Origin: Methanobacterium spitsbergense
GTDB lineage: Archaea > Methanobacteriota > Methanobacteria > Methanobacteriales > Methanobacteriaceae
Length of the DNA: 64,000 nt
Reading direction: 5' to 3'
Assembly (NCBI RefSeq): GCF_019931065.1
Contig: NZ_JAIOUQ010000003.1
Span: 62,001-126,000, forward strand
Part shown: in pieces, positions 39,501 to 47,463 of the stretch
Numbering within the stretch: the first letter of the stretch is position 1
Layout: each line of letters begins with the position of its first letter
Translations under genes and position numbers: made by a program
Notes under the pieces: model-generated
Seen by the model: only the letters and a program-made list of their open reading frames with translations
Told to the model about the DNA's origin: nothing
Database searches by the model: none

Positions 39501-40883
39501 ATGTTTGAAATGGTGAAGTCTAATGGAATTGCCCATAAATCCTATTTTTTAGGTTCTAATGGAATTGCTGCGGTTATAGATCCTCGTAGAGATTGTGATA
39601 TCTATATTGACATTGCTGAAAGAAATGACATGAAAATTGAATATATTTTTGAGACCCATAGAAATGAAGATTTTACAATTGGATCCATAGAACTTAGGGA
39701 AATTGTTGGTGCAGATATTTTCCATGGAGCGGGTATTGATTTTGATTATGGAAATTCTGTAAACGAAGGAGATAAATTTCAGATAGGATCTCTGGTTTTG
39801 GAGATTATTGAAACACCGGGACATACAGATGAAAGTATTTCAATAACTGTTAAAGATAGGGATGTTTCTGATGATGTTTACATGATATTAACTGGAGATA
39901 GCCTTTTTGCAGGGGAAACTGGAAGATGTGACCTTTACGGTGAAGAAAACAAAAGGAAAATGTCTGAAGCATTGTACAACAGTATTTTCAAAAAAATACT
40001 TCCTCTAGGTGATAATGTTATTATATGCCCTGCACATGGCTCAGGATCCATATGCGGCGCAGAGATTCGTGAACAAGAATTAACCACTATAGGGTATGAG
40101 AAAAAAACCAATAAAATACTTAAATATGATAAAAAAGGGTTTGTAAATGCCAAAATTAAAGAAAAGTTATACAAACCTCCTTATTTCCAAAAAATGGAGA
40201 AGAATAATTTAGAAGGTCCTGATCTAATATGTAAACTTCCTTACTTGAAACCCTTGAGCATGCATGAGGTTAAAGAATTAATGGCAAGGGAAGCCCAAGT
40301 TATTGATGTTAGAGATCCAACAGCTTTTAGTGGAGGTCATATACCTAATACGCTCAATATATGGAATGATGGCCTTCCCGCATATGCCGGATGGTTTTTG
40401 AACTATGAACAACCAGTGATAATTATTGATGACGATAACAGCCGCATTGATGAAATTAAAAGATATTTGACAAGACTGGGATACGACAACATATACGGAT
40501 ACCTATCAGGAGGATTCAAAGTATGGTTTGAGGGATCTGGAGATTTTGAATCTGTTCAAACATGGTCTGTTCATGATTTACTTCCAAACATGGGTAAAAA
40601 ATCTTTATTTTTACTGGACGTAAGAAAAGAGAATGACTGGATAAAAGAACATATTGATGGATCCCATAATGTATATGTTGGACTATTGAAGGATAACCTG
40701 GATAAAATACCGCAAGATAAGCATGTGGTTGTTTCCTGTGATACAGGATATAAAGCGAGTATAGGAGCATCAATTTTGCAAATGAATGGTTACAAAAATG
40801 TTACAAATGTCCTCGGCAGTATGGCAGCATGGAAAAAAGCAGGTTATCCCGTTGCAATGGGTAATTTAAATAACATTTCTTAA
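39501..40883 (+). CDS. MBL-fold hydrolase with two rhodanese domains (persulfide dioxygenase-like)
   Basis: A 460-residue protein. The N-terminal MBL domain (1 to about 240) resembles ETHE1/BaeB-type enzymes, but the metal motif reads ETHRNEDFTIGS instead of THxHxDH. Two rhodanese modules follow (about 265-350 and 365-455). The first lacks a catalytic Cys (VIIIDDDNSRIDEI); the second has it in VVSCDTGYKASIGA. Sulfane-sulfur chemistry or sulfur relay is plausible. The altered motif occurs in some relatives, so metal content may differ. ATG 39501 was chosen because GGTGAT lies seven bases upstream; GTG codons at 39489 and 39498 are alternatives. Confidence 0.8.
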   Translation: MFEMVKSNGIAHKSYFLGSNGIAAVIDPRRDCDIYIDIAERNDMKIEYIFETHRNEDFTIGSIELREIVGADIFHGAGIDFDYGNSVNEGDKFQIGSLVLEIIETPGHTDESISITVKDRDVSDDVYMILTGDSLFAGETGRCDLYGEENKRKMSEALYNSIFKKILPLGDNVIICPAHGSGSICGAEIREQELTTIGYEKKTNKILKYDKKGFVNAKIKEKLYKPPYFQKMEKNNLEGPDLICKLPYLKPLSMHEVKELMAREAQVIDVRDPTAFSGGHIPNTLNIWNDGLPAYAGWFLNYEQPVIIIDDDNSRIDEIKRYLTRLGYDNIYGYLSGGFKVWFEGSGDFESVQTWSVHDLLPNMGKKSLFLLDVRKENDWIKEHIDGSHNVYVGLLKDNLDKIPQDKHVVVSCDTGYKASIGASILQMNGYKNVTNVLGSMAAWKKAGYPVAMGNLNNIS

Positions 40884-40973
40884 TAACTGCTGAAGAGATT
40901 ATTATTGTGCATATTTCTAAAACTAATTTATTTAAAAAATCATGAATGAAAATAAAAAATGAGGCGGTAAAAG

Positions 40974-41462
40974 ATGGTTAATTACAAATTAAGTACAGTT
41001 CCTAAGTTTTTTATATCTATATTTATTCCATTGATAATTGGATATTTAGGATCAATAATAACAATTTCAGAAATTTCTACATGGTATGCTTCACTTTCCA
41101 AACCATCATGGGCACCTCCAAATTGGTTATTTGGACCTATTTGGACCACATTATATGTTTTAATGGGAATATCTTTATTTTTAGTTTGGCGTGAAGGTTT
41201 CAACAGAAGAGACGTTAGATTTGCACTTTTAATATTTGGAGTACAATTAGTTTTAAATCTACTATGGTCAATTGCATTTTTCAGTTTCCATTCATTATTT
41301 GGTAGTTTTATTTTAATAATGATACTCTGGATTGCAATACTTGCAAACATCATCGCTTTTTACGTGATTTCAAGACCCGCTGGTTTACTATTAGTACCAT
41401 ATATAATATGGGTGAGTATAGCAAGTTATTTGAACTACAGTGTTTATTTATTGAATCATTAA
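40974..41462 (+). CDS. TspO/MBR family protein
   Basis: A 162-residue membrane protein with five hydrophobic spans and the Trp/Pro-rich TspO signature: YASLSKPSWAPPNWLFGPIW, then a TTLYVLMGISLFLVW span and NLLWSIAFFSFHSLF. TspO proteins bind porphyrins or sterol-like molecules. A physiological ligand in methanogens (perhaps corrinoid or F430-type tetrapyrroles) is a guess. GAGGCGGT precedes the ATG. A palindromic terminator follows. Confidence 0.9.
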   Translation: MVNYKLSTVPKFFISIFIPLIIGYLGSIITISEISTWYASLSKPSWAPPNWLFGPIWTTLYVLMGISLFLVWREGFNRRDVRFALLIFGVQLVLNLLWSIAFFSFHSLFGSFILIMILWIAILANIIAFYVISRPAGLLLVPYIIWVSIASYLNYSVYLLNH

Positions 41463-41470
41463 TAAATTTA

Positions 41471-41494
41471 AGGGTTTTAAACCCTATTTTTTTT
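41471..41494 (+). terminator. Hairpin plus T-tract terminator after tspO
   Basis: AGGGTTT-TAAACCCT is a near-perfect palindrome at 41471-41485, followed by A and eight T residues (41487-41494). It sits nine bases after the tspO stop and is the clearest intrinsic terminator in the window. Confidence 0.55.
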
Positions 41495-41569
41495 AAATAG
41501 TTCTATTTCGAAATTAATAAAACTTTTCAATAACTCTATGAATTTTTTATTTAACTAAAACAATACTGA

Positions 41570-42259
41570 TTATTTATTTAATCGTTTTTGCACCTTTTCA
41601 CTTTTTAATACTCTTAATGCATCTTTTGCAATCCATTTAGCGCTTTTAGAATTTATTTCATGAATCTCTTCAGCAATGATTATAGCTTTTTTATTTAGAT
41701 AAATATTTTTCTTCCCTATATGTCTTAAGGCCCAATTCACCGCTTTTTTAACATAATTACGATCATCAGTAGATTCTCTTTTGATTATTGAAAAAAATTG
41801 CTCAAATTTATCATCTACAGCTTGTTTATCATGCACTGCTAAAACAGCTATTAAAGTAAAAGCAGCTCTTTTAACAAATTCTTCTTCTCTATTACTCCAT
41901 TCAAAAATCTTTTTGTAAGCAAATGAAGTTTTTCTAAATAGGTTCATACAACATTGGTCACAAATCTCCCAATAATCAAATTCTACAACCCAACTATCCA
42001 TTTGTGCTTCAGAAACCAATTCAGGATCATCAATAATACAAGCCAATATTTTTGTTTCCCTATAATCTGCTTTCCAAAGTTTATGTGCTAGATCATGATC
42101 CTTACCAACTTTATTTGCTATTCTTCTTAATTCGGGTATTCTTACTGCATATGTTTTTTTAGGGGAGATACCAAAACTTGCCATACCATCTATATCTTCA
42201 GGATTAGACAAAGCTTCAAGTTCATTTATTATTTCTTCAAATTTCAAAGTAAGCACCAT
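41570..42259 (-). CDS. DNA alkylation repair protein (AlkD family)
   Basis: A 229-residue HEAT-repeat glycosylase-like protein. The typical AlkD elements are visible: a first-helix SFGISPKKTYAVRIPELR, a LAHKLWKADYRETKILACII block, WVVEFDYWEICDQCCMNLF and NYVKKAVNWALRHIGKKN (with the Arg/His cluster near the DNA backbone). It would remove 3-methyl and 7-methyl purines without base flipping. The frame start at 42259 includes a GGTG that could instead be a ribosome site for the TTG at 42247. Confidence 0.85.
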   Translation of the reverse strand: MVLTLKFEEIINELEALSNPEDIDGMASFGISPKKTYAVRIPELRRIANKVGKDHDLAHKLWKADYRETKILACIIDDPELVSEAQMDSWVVEFDYWEICDQCCMNLFRKTSFAYKKIFEWSNREEEFVKRAAFTLIAVLAVHDKQAVDDKFEQFFSIIKRESTDDRNYVKKAVNWALRHIGKKNIYLNKKAIIIAEEIHEINSKSAKWIAKDALRVLKSEKVQKRLNK

Positions 42260-42346
42260 TAATGTTTAGAATTCCATCAATACCCTAATATTTCCTAAAT
42301 TTCTATTACGATATTATTCGATTATTAAAATTAATAAAATGTTTAT

Positions 42347-42964
42347 TTACTTTTGTTCTATTGGCTGTCTGATCACTGTTTTAAGCCTTTCTGGTTTGGT
42401 TCTACGCATATCGCTTATGTAAATCTCATGATGTTTATCTCGTATTTTGTATCCGCTTTTATAGATAAAATCATGGAGCTTTTCTACTGTTAGAGCTTCA
42501 GCTGCCCCATATGGTCCTATATGCATTATTTGTGCAGCTAATCTCTCACTAAATTTTTCAAATCTTACTTTTGATATTGAAGCAAGATTCTTTTTACTTT
42601 CCACATCTTCTATGGCCATACTTATAAGTTCTTGGGTAATGAATTCTGGTTGCATTATCATAACTGTCCATTTCCATGATCCTTTATCCTCAATACTGAA
42701 CTCTTCCATGTTTTCAGCCCACCAGAGTCCTTCAAGCGGCATTACAACATAATCTTGGTTATTTTGTTTCTTGGATAAGAATTTTGTTTTGTAGGACACA
42801 GGAAACAACGTTTCCATTGCATCTTGATATTCTTGGGATGTATTGGGATCACCTTGACCATCGATCATCAAGAAGTTCATCCTTGGAACATCTACAACAG
42901 AAACTAGTTTCTCTGAAGGATAGTATAAGTTCTTTTTTTCCTTTTTAAAGTCATATTTTACCAT
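42347..42964 (-). CDS. GyrI-like small-molecule-binding domain protein
   Basis: A 205-residue protein of the GyrI/SbmC-like fold (two SHS2 modules). The N-terminus VSVVDVPRMNFLMIDGQGDPNTSQEYQDAMETLF and the middle YVVMPLEGLWWAENMEEF are characteristic, as is AAQIMHIGPYGAAEALTVEKLHDFI near the end. GyrI-like proteins sequester or hydrolyse hydrophobic cations. A GGTGTTTAA site precedes the ATG. It lies 45 bases downstream of a broken PadR regulator on the same strand, so the two were probably once a regulator/effector pair. Confidence 0.8.
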   Translation of the reverse strand: MVKYDFKKEKKNLYYPSEKLVSVVDVPRMNFLMIDGQGDPNTSQEYQDAMETLFPVSYKTKFLSKKQNNQDYVVMPLEGLWWAENMEEFSIEDKGSWKWTVMIMQPEFITQELISMAIEDVESKKNLASISKVRFEKFSERLAAQIMHIGPYGAAEALTVEKLHDFIYKSGYKIRDKHHEIYISDMRRTKPERLKTVIRQPIEQK

Positions 42965-43009
42965 TTAAACACCTTTTTACGATTTTTCAAGCGATGCGAT
43001 CTTATGATT

Positions 43010-43560
43010 TCAATTTAAATCTGTTTCTTCAGTTATTAACAAACCCATAAACTCTTGAACCCATTCTTTCTCTGCTTTCAAAAGCACAATGGGATGTGAA
43101 AACAGAGCCATTACACCGGGTGATGAATTATTGCTTTTATGATTCAAAATAGAGTTTTCAAGCAATTAATACAAGCATCTGTTGATTTCAATAGCTTCCA
43201 GACATTCAATTATCTCATTATGGTTTAAAATCTGGATATTTGCCATTGCAAGGTCAAATGATGAAATTTGCTTTTGATTTACAGATAAAATATGTTTAAT
43301 CTTTTCTTCCATTGCTAATTTACCATTATCTGTTATATAATAAACTTTTCTCGAAGTTTTACCTTCCATTTTTCTAAGTTTGGCTTCAACTAATTTTTTT
43401 TCTTCCAGCCTTTTTAAACGTAATATATTGATGAAAACTCAATTTTTATAAAATTACGCATCCCTCTCTTTTCAATTATTTGTTCAAGTCTATATGCATA
43501 ATGATGATGTTCGTAAAGCCGTCCTAGTATAGCAACATATTGGTCGGATAATCTAGTCAT
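43010..43560 (-). pseudogene. Frameshifted, nonsense-containing PadR family regulator
   Basis: Read from the ATG at 43560, the frame gives LSDQYVAILGRLYEHHHYAY, RLEQIIEKRGMRNF and FSSIYYV (the PadR wing-helix), then stops. A one-base shift restores LKRLEEKKLVEAKLRKMEG, then SRKVYYITDNGKLAMEEKI. It stops at an in-frame TAA (43165-43167), beyond which the same frame continues to VMALFSHPIVLLKAEKEWVQEF and ends at 43010. This is the complete PadR layout (DNA-binding plus C-terminal helices) with two disabling changes. TTTTATATATTTT lies about 20-25 bases before the ATG. It was probably the regulator of the downstream GyrI-like gene. Confidence 0.75.
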
Positions 43561-43763
43561 AGTATACTCTAAGAACTAAAAAATATATAAAACTAATTTT
43601 AAAATTATGTTAATTATCTGTAATTTTTGACAGTAATTCATTAAATATTATAAAAAAGGGATTATTTTATTATCCTGAGTTATGAAAATATTAATGTGCA
43701 AAGAAATAATAAATAAATTGATAACAAATTATCAACATTAAAATTGAATGAAAGGAGATTCAA

Positions 43764-44513
43764 TTGAAATTTATAAAATCTAAAAAAGGATTTATCCTAA
43801 TAATTATATTTGTACTGCTTATTGGAAGTTTAACTGCCTTTTCAATCTACGTTTCCGATTATTATCCTTCAGATAGCACTGCTTTAGCAGCATTGTCCTC
43901 CTCAGGATCATATACTGTATCGGACACAACAAATTCCATTACATTTACCCCCAATTCAAACAAAAGTAAAACAGGAATAATATTTTATCCTGGAGCTAAA
44001 GTTCAGCCGGAATCTTACTCTGTTTTGGCTTCTAAATTAGCACAAAATGGCTATACCACTATAATTGTAAAAATGCCTTTTAATTTAGCATTTTTCGGTG
44101 CAAATAAAGCTAATGAAATTATTGATCAACATAATGATGTTACCACTTGGGTAATAGGTGGGCATTCACTTGGAGGTGTTTTTGCTTCCGATTATGCTGT
44201 AAACCATCAGGATAAAATTAAAGGAGTTATATATTTAGCTGCTTATCCAAATATCAATGCTTCAAATGCCTCTTTTAAAGCATTGTCAATTAGAGGCTCA
44301 CAAGATGGACTTACAACAAGTGGAGATATTTCTAAAAATCTAAATAAATATCCGATAAATACTACTTTTATCACCATAGAAGGCGGCAATCATTATAATT
44401 TTGGTGATTATGGAATACAAGCTGGAGATAATAACAGTACCATCAGCAGACAAGAACAACAAAACATGACAATTAACCACATATTAATCTTTTTAAAAGA
44501 TCTTAATCCATAA
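43764..44513 (+). CDS. Alpha/beta hydrolase with N-terminal membrane anchor
   Basis: A 249-residue protein starting at TTG with AAAGGAGATT upstream. The first 30 residues (FILIIIFVLLIGSLTAFSIYV) form a signal-anchor, so the domain is outside. The hydrolase core shows GIIFYPGAKVQPESY (oxyanion loop), the nucleophile elbow GGHSLGGVFA with Ser, and a final GGNHYNFGDYG with the catalytic His. The acid is probably in SIRGSQDGLT. Resembles short dienelactone-hydrolase-type or lipase-like archaeal secreted enzymes. Substrate unknown. Confidence 0.75.
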   Translation: MKFIKSKKGFILIIIFVLLIGSLTAFSIYVSDYYPSDSTALAALSSSGSYTVSDTTNSITFTPNSNKSKTGIIFYPGAKVQPESYSVLASKLAQNGYTTIIVKMPFNLAFFGANKANEIIDQHNDVTTWVIGGHSLGGVFASDYAVNHQDKIKGVIYLAAYPNINASNASFKALSIRGSQDGLTTSGDISKNLNKYPINTTFITIEGGNHYNFGDYGIQAGDNNSTISRQEQQNMTINHILIFLKDLNP

Positions 44514-44723
44514 AATTATCTTTTTTTTATTTTAATTAATTATGACTCTTTATTTCTTAAATCAATTCCAAAATCATTGAAAAATTTTTTCATAAATCTG
44601 CTATTATTTGATTTCTTTAATTATAAATCCATTTTATATTTTTTTTATAGATCCATTGGATTAGAAAAACATATAATTCTCATAAAACAAAAGTATTAAC
44701 AGAAAAAAATCTGGAGGTTACAC

Positions 44724-45242
44724 ATGGATAGAAATCAATACTTATTATCTGGAATAATAATTCTGGTAGTTCTTGTAGTAGCGGTGATTGCCTTTGCTTT
44801 CTCAGGAAATAGCACTTTCAACTCAGGAACTGTATCTTTTGAATACCCAAAAGCATGGTCACAAAATTCTATGGTAGGAAATTTTAATAGTAGCTCACTG
44901 TATTCAGAAGTCACTTTTACAACAAATTATCCAGATGCAAATGGGCAGAATCAACCAGCATATATTATAATTCAGATGCAACAAAAAGCTAAAGGTACCT
45001 TGAACCTTCCAAGCACTAATTCCATAGTTATGAATACCTCTAATTCTTCAGTGTCATCTACATCAGTAAATAATGTATCAGCAGCCCAAATTGGGAATTT
45101 TGGAAGTAATTTGGCATCTAAATATACAGTAATAGATAAAAACAATTTCTACTATGTTTTAACGTACATTTGTCCAATATATGCTGTTAATCAAACAGAA
45201 CAATCGTACAATAACATTTTAAAAACTCTGAAAATCAGTTAA
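44724..45242 (+). CDS. PsbP-related extracytoplasmic lipoprotein-like protein
   Basis: A 172-residue protein with an N-terminal hydrophobic anchor (YLLSGIIILVVLVVAVIAFAF) then an exported domain of the PsbP-like type: SFEYPKAWSQNSM, IIQMQQKAKGT, KYTVIDKNNFYYVLTYICP and a final NQTEQSYNNILKTLKIS helix. Asn and Ser-rich stretches suggest N-glycosylation. Such proteins are common, multicopy and uncharacterised in Methanobacterium. The GGAGGT site precedes the ATG. Confidence 0.65.
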   Translation: MDRNQYLLSGIIILVVLVVAVIAFAFSGNSTFNSGTVSFEYPKAWSQNSMVGNFNSSSLYSEVTFTTNYPDANGQNQPAYIIIQMQQKAKGTLNLPSTNSIVMNTSNSSVSSTSVNNVSAAQIGNFGSNLASKYTVIDKNNFYYVLTYICPIYAVNQTEQSYNNILKTLKIS

Positions 45243-45313
45243 TCCCATATCTATTACTTTTTTTTTCATTAAGAAAATAGATAAAAATATTATTTTTAAT
45301 TTAAATAATTTAG

Positions 45314-45338
45314 GTTATGTAAAGCTAAAATACATAAC
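45314..45338. promoter_or_regulatory. Inverted repeat upstream of small multidrug export gene
   Basis: GTTATGTA (45314-45321) mirrored exactly by TACATAAC (45331-45338) with a nine-base loop. It lies about 155 bases before the nearest downstream start, in a 250-base AT-rich gap that also holds poly-T tracts. Operator or transcript hairpin. Confidence 0.25.
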
Positions 45339-45494
45339 TCCGTATTTTTAAGTATTCTGGTTGGTATTTGTCACTATGCAATAGACATAATCTAAGCAGA
45401 AATTATTAATAAGAAGAAATGTGGATGAACATTCATCTTTATCTTTTTATTCCAAAATCAAGTTCTTTCTATCATTTTGATAAACTACTTATTG

Positions 45495-45941
45495 ATGAAA
45501 AATATTCATTTTATTATGGTCTTAATAACAGACATGGCCCTTGTTTTTGTGATGAGTATTTTTGAATTATGGATAGGAATACCATTAGGGTTATTTCTAG
45601 ATTTAAACCCAATATTAGTTGCAATATCTGCAGCAGCAGGTTCAATTTTATCTGCTTTCATAATTGTAGTCCTTGGTGAGGGTTTAAGAAAAAAGTTTTT
45701 GAAATGGCGATACCGAGGAAAATCCCCAAATGAAGGTAGAATATATGATATCTGGAAAAAATATGGTATAGTAGGTCTAGGGTTATTATCTCCGCTCCTT
45801 TTTGGAGCACCACTTGGAGCTGCTCTAGGTATTGGTCTAGGATCCCCAAGAAACAAGTTATTAGTGTGGATGATTATTGGAATTATTATTTGGAGTATTT
45901 TTATAACTGTGGCTTTATCTTTAGGTTTGATTCTGCTTTGA
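45495..45941 (+). CDS. Putative small multidrug export (DUF-type membrane) protein
   Basis: A 148-residue membrane protein with about four spans. ELWIGIPLGLFLDLNPILVAI, SILSAFIIVVLGEGLRKKF and GLLSPLLFGAPLGAALGIGLGSPRNKLL match the small multidrug export family (related to DedA-like proteins). No clear Shine-Dalgarno sequence; the ATG at 45495 was preferred over a TTG at 45477. The transport function is a database-style name without direct proof. Confidence 0.65.
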   Translation: MKNIHFIMVLITDMALVFVMSIFELWIGIPLGLFLDLNPILVAISAAAGSILSAFIIVVLGEGLRKKFLKWRYRGKSPNEGRIYDIWKKYGIVGLGLLSPLLFGAPLGAALGIGLGSPRNKLLVWMIIGIIIWSIFITVALSLGLILL

Positions 45942-46259
45942 AATCTATTATTCAATGAAGAACCTATTAACTCAAGATTTCATTTCATAGGAAAATTTTT
46001 ACTATTAAAATAAAAGAAATAACATATACTTCATTCAATTAAAAATTGAAGTTAATTAATCATTAATGGTATAAACCACTAATAACCAGTTTCTTTATCC
46101 TCAATGAATTTATATGATTTGATCGAAACATTTAATAGTATAATAAGCAAACTTTCTTTAAAGAGATAGAAGGTCATGAATTGAATTATGTATTGATTTT
46201 AGAATAAATTAACATGGCACAATTAACGTTATATAACGGTGTTTTAGAAGGTGTTGTAA
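45942..46259. other. Intergenic region with inositol-phosphate synthase promoter and palindromes
   Basis: A 318-base gap. It contains TTCAATT-AAA-AATTGAA (near 46034-46050) and an imperfect TTAATGGT-ATAA-ACCACTAA (46063-46082). A perfect 12-base palindrome, CGTTATATAACG (46227-46238), lies 21 bases before the TTG start. A small frame from an ATG at 46214 (27 codons) overlaps the gene start but lacks convincing support. No RNA gene was recognised. Confidence 0.4.
46227..46238. promoter_or_regulatory. Perfect palindrome overlapping a TATA-like element before inositol-phosphate synthase
   Basis: CGTTATATAACG, exactly self-complementary, about 21 bases before the TTG start and just before the AAGGTG ribosome site. 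A regulator bound here would block transcription or translation. Confidence 0.35.
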
Positions 46260-47363
46260 TTGAAGAAGATAAAAGTAGCGATAATCGGTATTGGTAATTG
46301 TGCAAGCTCACTAATACAAGGAATACATTATTATAAAGATAAAAATCCAGAAGAAGCCATTGGATTAATGCACTGGAGCATTGGAGGCTATACTCCTTCA
46401 GATATAGAAGTAGTGGCAGCCTTTGATATTGACGAAAGAAAGGTTGGTAGCGACGTAAGCGATGCAATTTTTGCAAAACCCAACTGTACCCAGGTTTTCT
46501 GCAGTGATATCCCTGATATGGGTGTTGAAGTAAGAATGGGCCAAGTATTAGATGGTGTTGCACCACACATGGCAGATCACAAAAACGATTACACATTTCT
46601 TGTGTCTAATGAAGAAGAAAATGATCAAACTGAAATTGTCAAGATATTGAAGGAAAGTAAGACAGATGTTCTTCTGAATTATCTTCCAGTAGGTTCTGAA
46701 AAAGCAACTAAGTTTTATGCCCAATGCGCACTTGATGCGGGAGTGGCATTTATAAACAATATGCCAGTTTTTATTGTAAGCAACCCCGAATGGGCAGCTA
46801 AATTTGAAGAAAAAGGAATACCAATTGTTGGGGATGATATTAAGGCCCAAATTGGTGCAACTATTACTCACAGGACCCTTGCAAATCTGTTTCGTGAAAG
46901 GGGAGTGAAACTTGACCGTACATACCAACTCAATACGGGAGGTAATACCGACTTCCTCAACATGCTAAACCGCAGCAGATTGGATTCAAAGAAAGAATCC
47001 AAAACAGAAGCTGTTCAGTCTGTGCTTGCTGAAAGGCTTGACGATGAGAATATCCATATTGGACCTAGTGATTATGTCACATGGCAAAAAGATAATAAAA
47101 TATGTTTCTTAAGAATGGAAGGTAAGACCTTTGGAGATGTTCCAATGAACATTGAGTTGAGGTTAAGCGTTGAAGACTCTCCAAACTCAGCAGGTTGTGT
47201 TATTGATGCAATTAGATGCTGTAAAGTGGCACTTGAACGTGGAATTGGCGGACAATTAGAATCTATTTCAGCATACACAATGAAACATCCACCAAAACAA
47301 TACACAGATGATATTGCAAGGGGAATGGTTGATGAGTTCATAGCAGGAAAAAGGGAACGGTAA
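46260..47363 (+). CDS. myo-Inositol-1-phosphate synthase
   Basis: Converts glucose-6-phosphate to L-myo-inositol-1-phosphate with an NAD-dependent oxidation-aldol-reduction cycle; the product builds archaeal inositol phospholipids. 367 residues, the short archaeal/actinobacterial class. The Rossmann motif AIIGIGNCASSLIQG, the ENDQTEIVKILKESKTDVLLNYLPVGSE block, PVFIVSNPEWAAKF, GDDIKAQIGATITHR and LNTGGNTDFLNM segments are characteristic. It starts at TTG with AAGGTG six bases before. The next gene encodes a large GT-C-like membrane protein, perhaps connected to lipid or glycan assembly. Confidence 0.92.
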   Translation: MKKIKVAIIGIGNCASSLIQGIHYYKDKNPEEAIGLMHWSIGGYTPSDIEVVAAFDIDERKVGSDVSDAIFAKPNCTQVFCSDIPDMGVEVRMGQVLDGVAPHMADHKNDYTFLVSNEEENDQTEIVKILKESKTDVLLNYLPVGSEKATKFYAQCALDAGVAFINNMPVFIVSNPEWAAKFEEKGIPIVGDDIKAQIGATITHRTLANLFRERGVKLDRTYQLNTGGNTDFLNMLNRSRLDSKKESKTEAVQSVLAERLDDENIHIGPSDYVTWQKDNKICFLRMEGKTFGDVPMNIELRLSVEDSPNSAGCVIDAIRCCKVALERGIGGQLESISAYTMKHPPKQYTDDIARGMVDEFIAGKRER

Positions 47364-47463
47364 TTTTCAAAATTAAAAATTATTTCTAATTTATTTTTTC
47401 TAAATTAATTTTTATTTTTTTAGTGTTGTGAACTAATAGAATGAATAAGATTTATGTGATCAA

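Noticed and set aside
41570..42259. Considered a HEAT-repeat scaffold instead of AlkD
   Set aside because: The block order and the NWALRHIGKKN region fit the AlkD glycosylase family better.
45942..46259. Riboswitch or structured RNA upstream of inositol-phosphate synthase
   Set aside because: Short inverted repeats only; no conserved riboswitch core could be recognised by eye.
46214..46297. 27-codon frame starting with ATG just before inositol-phosphate synthase
   Set aside because: Overlaps the start of the real gene, lacks a ribosome site and its sequence resembles nothing; a leader peptide is possible but unsupported.
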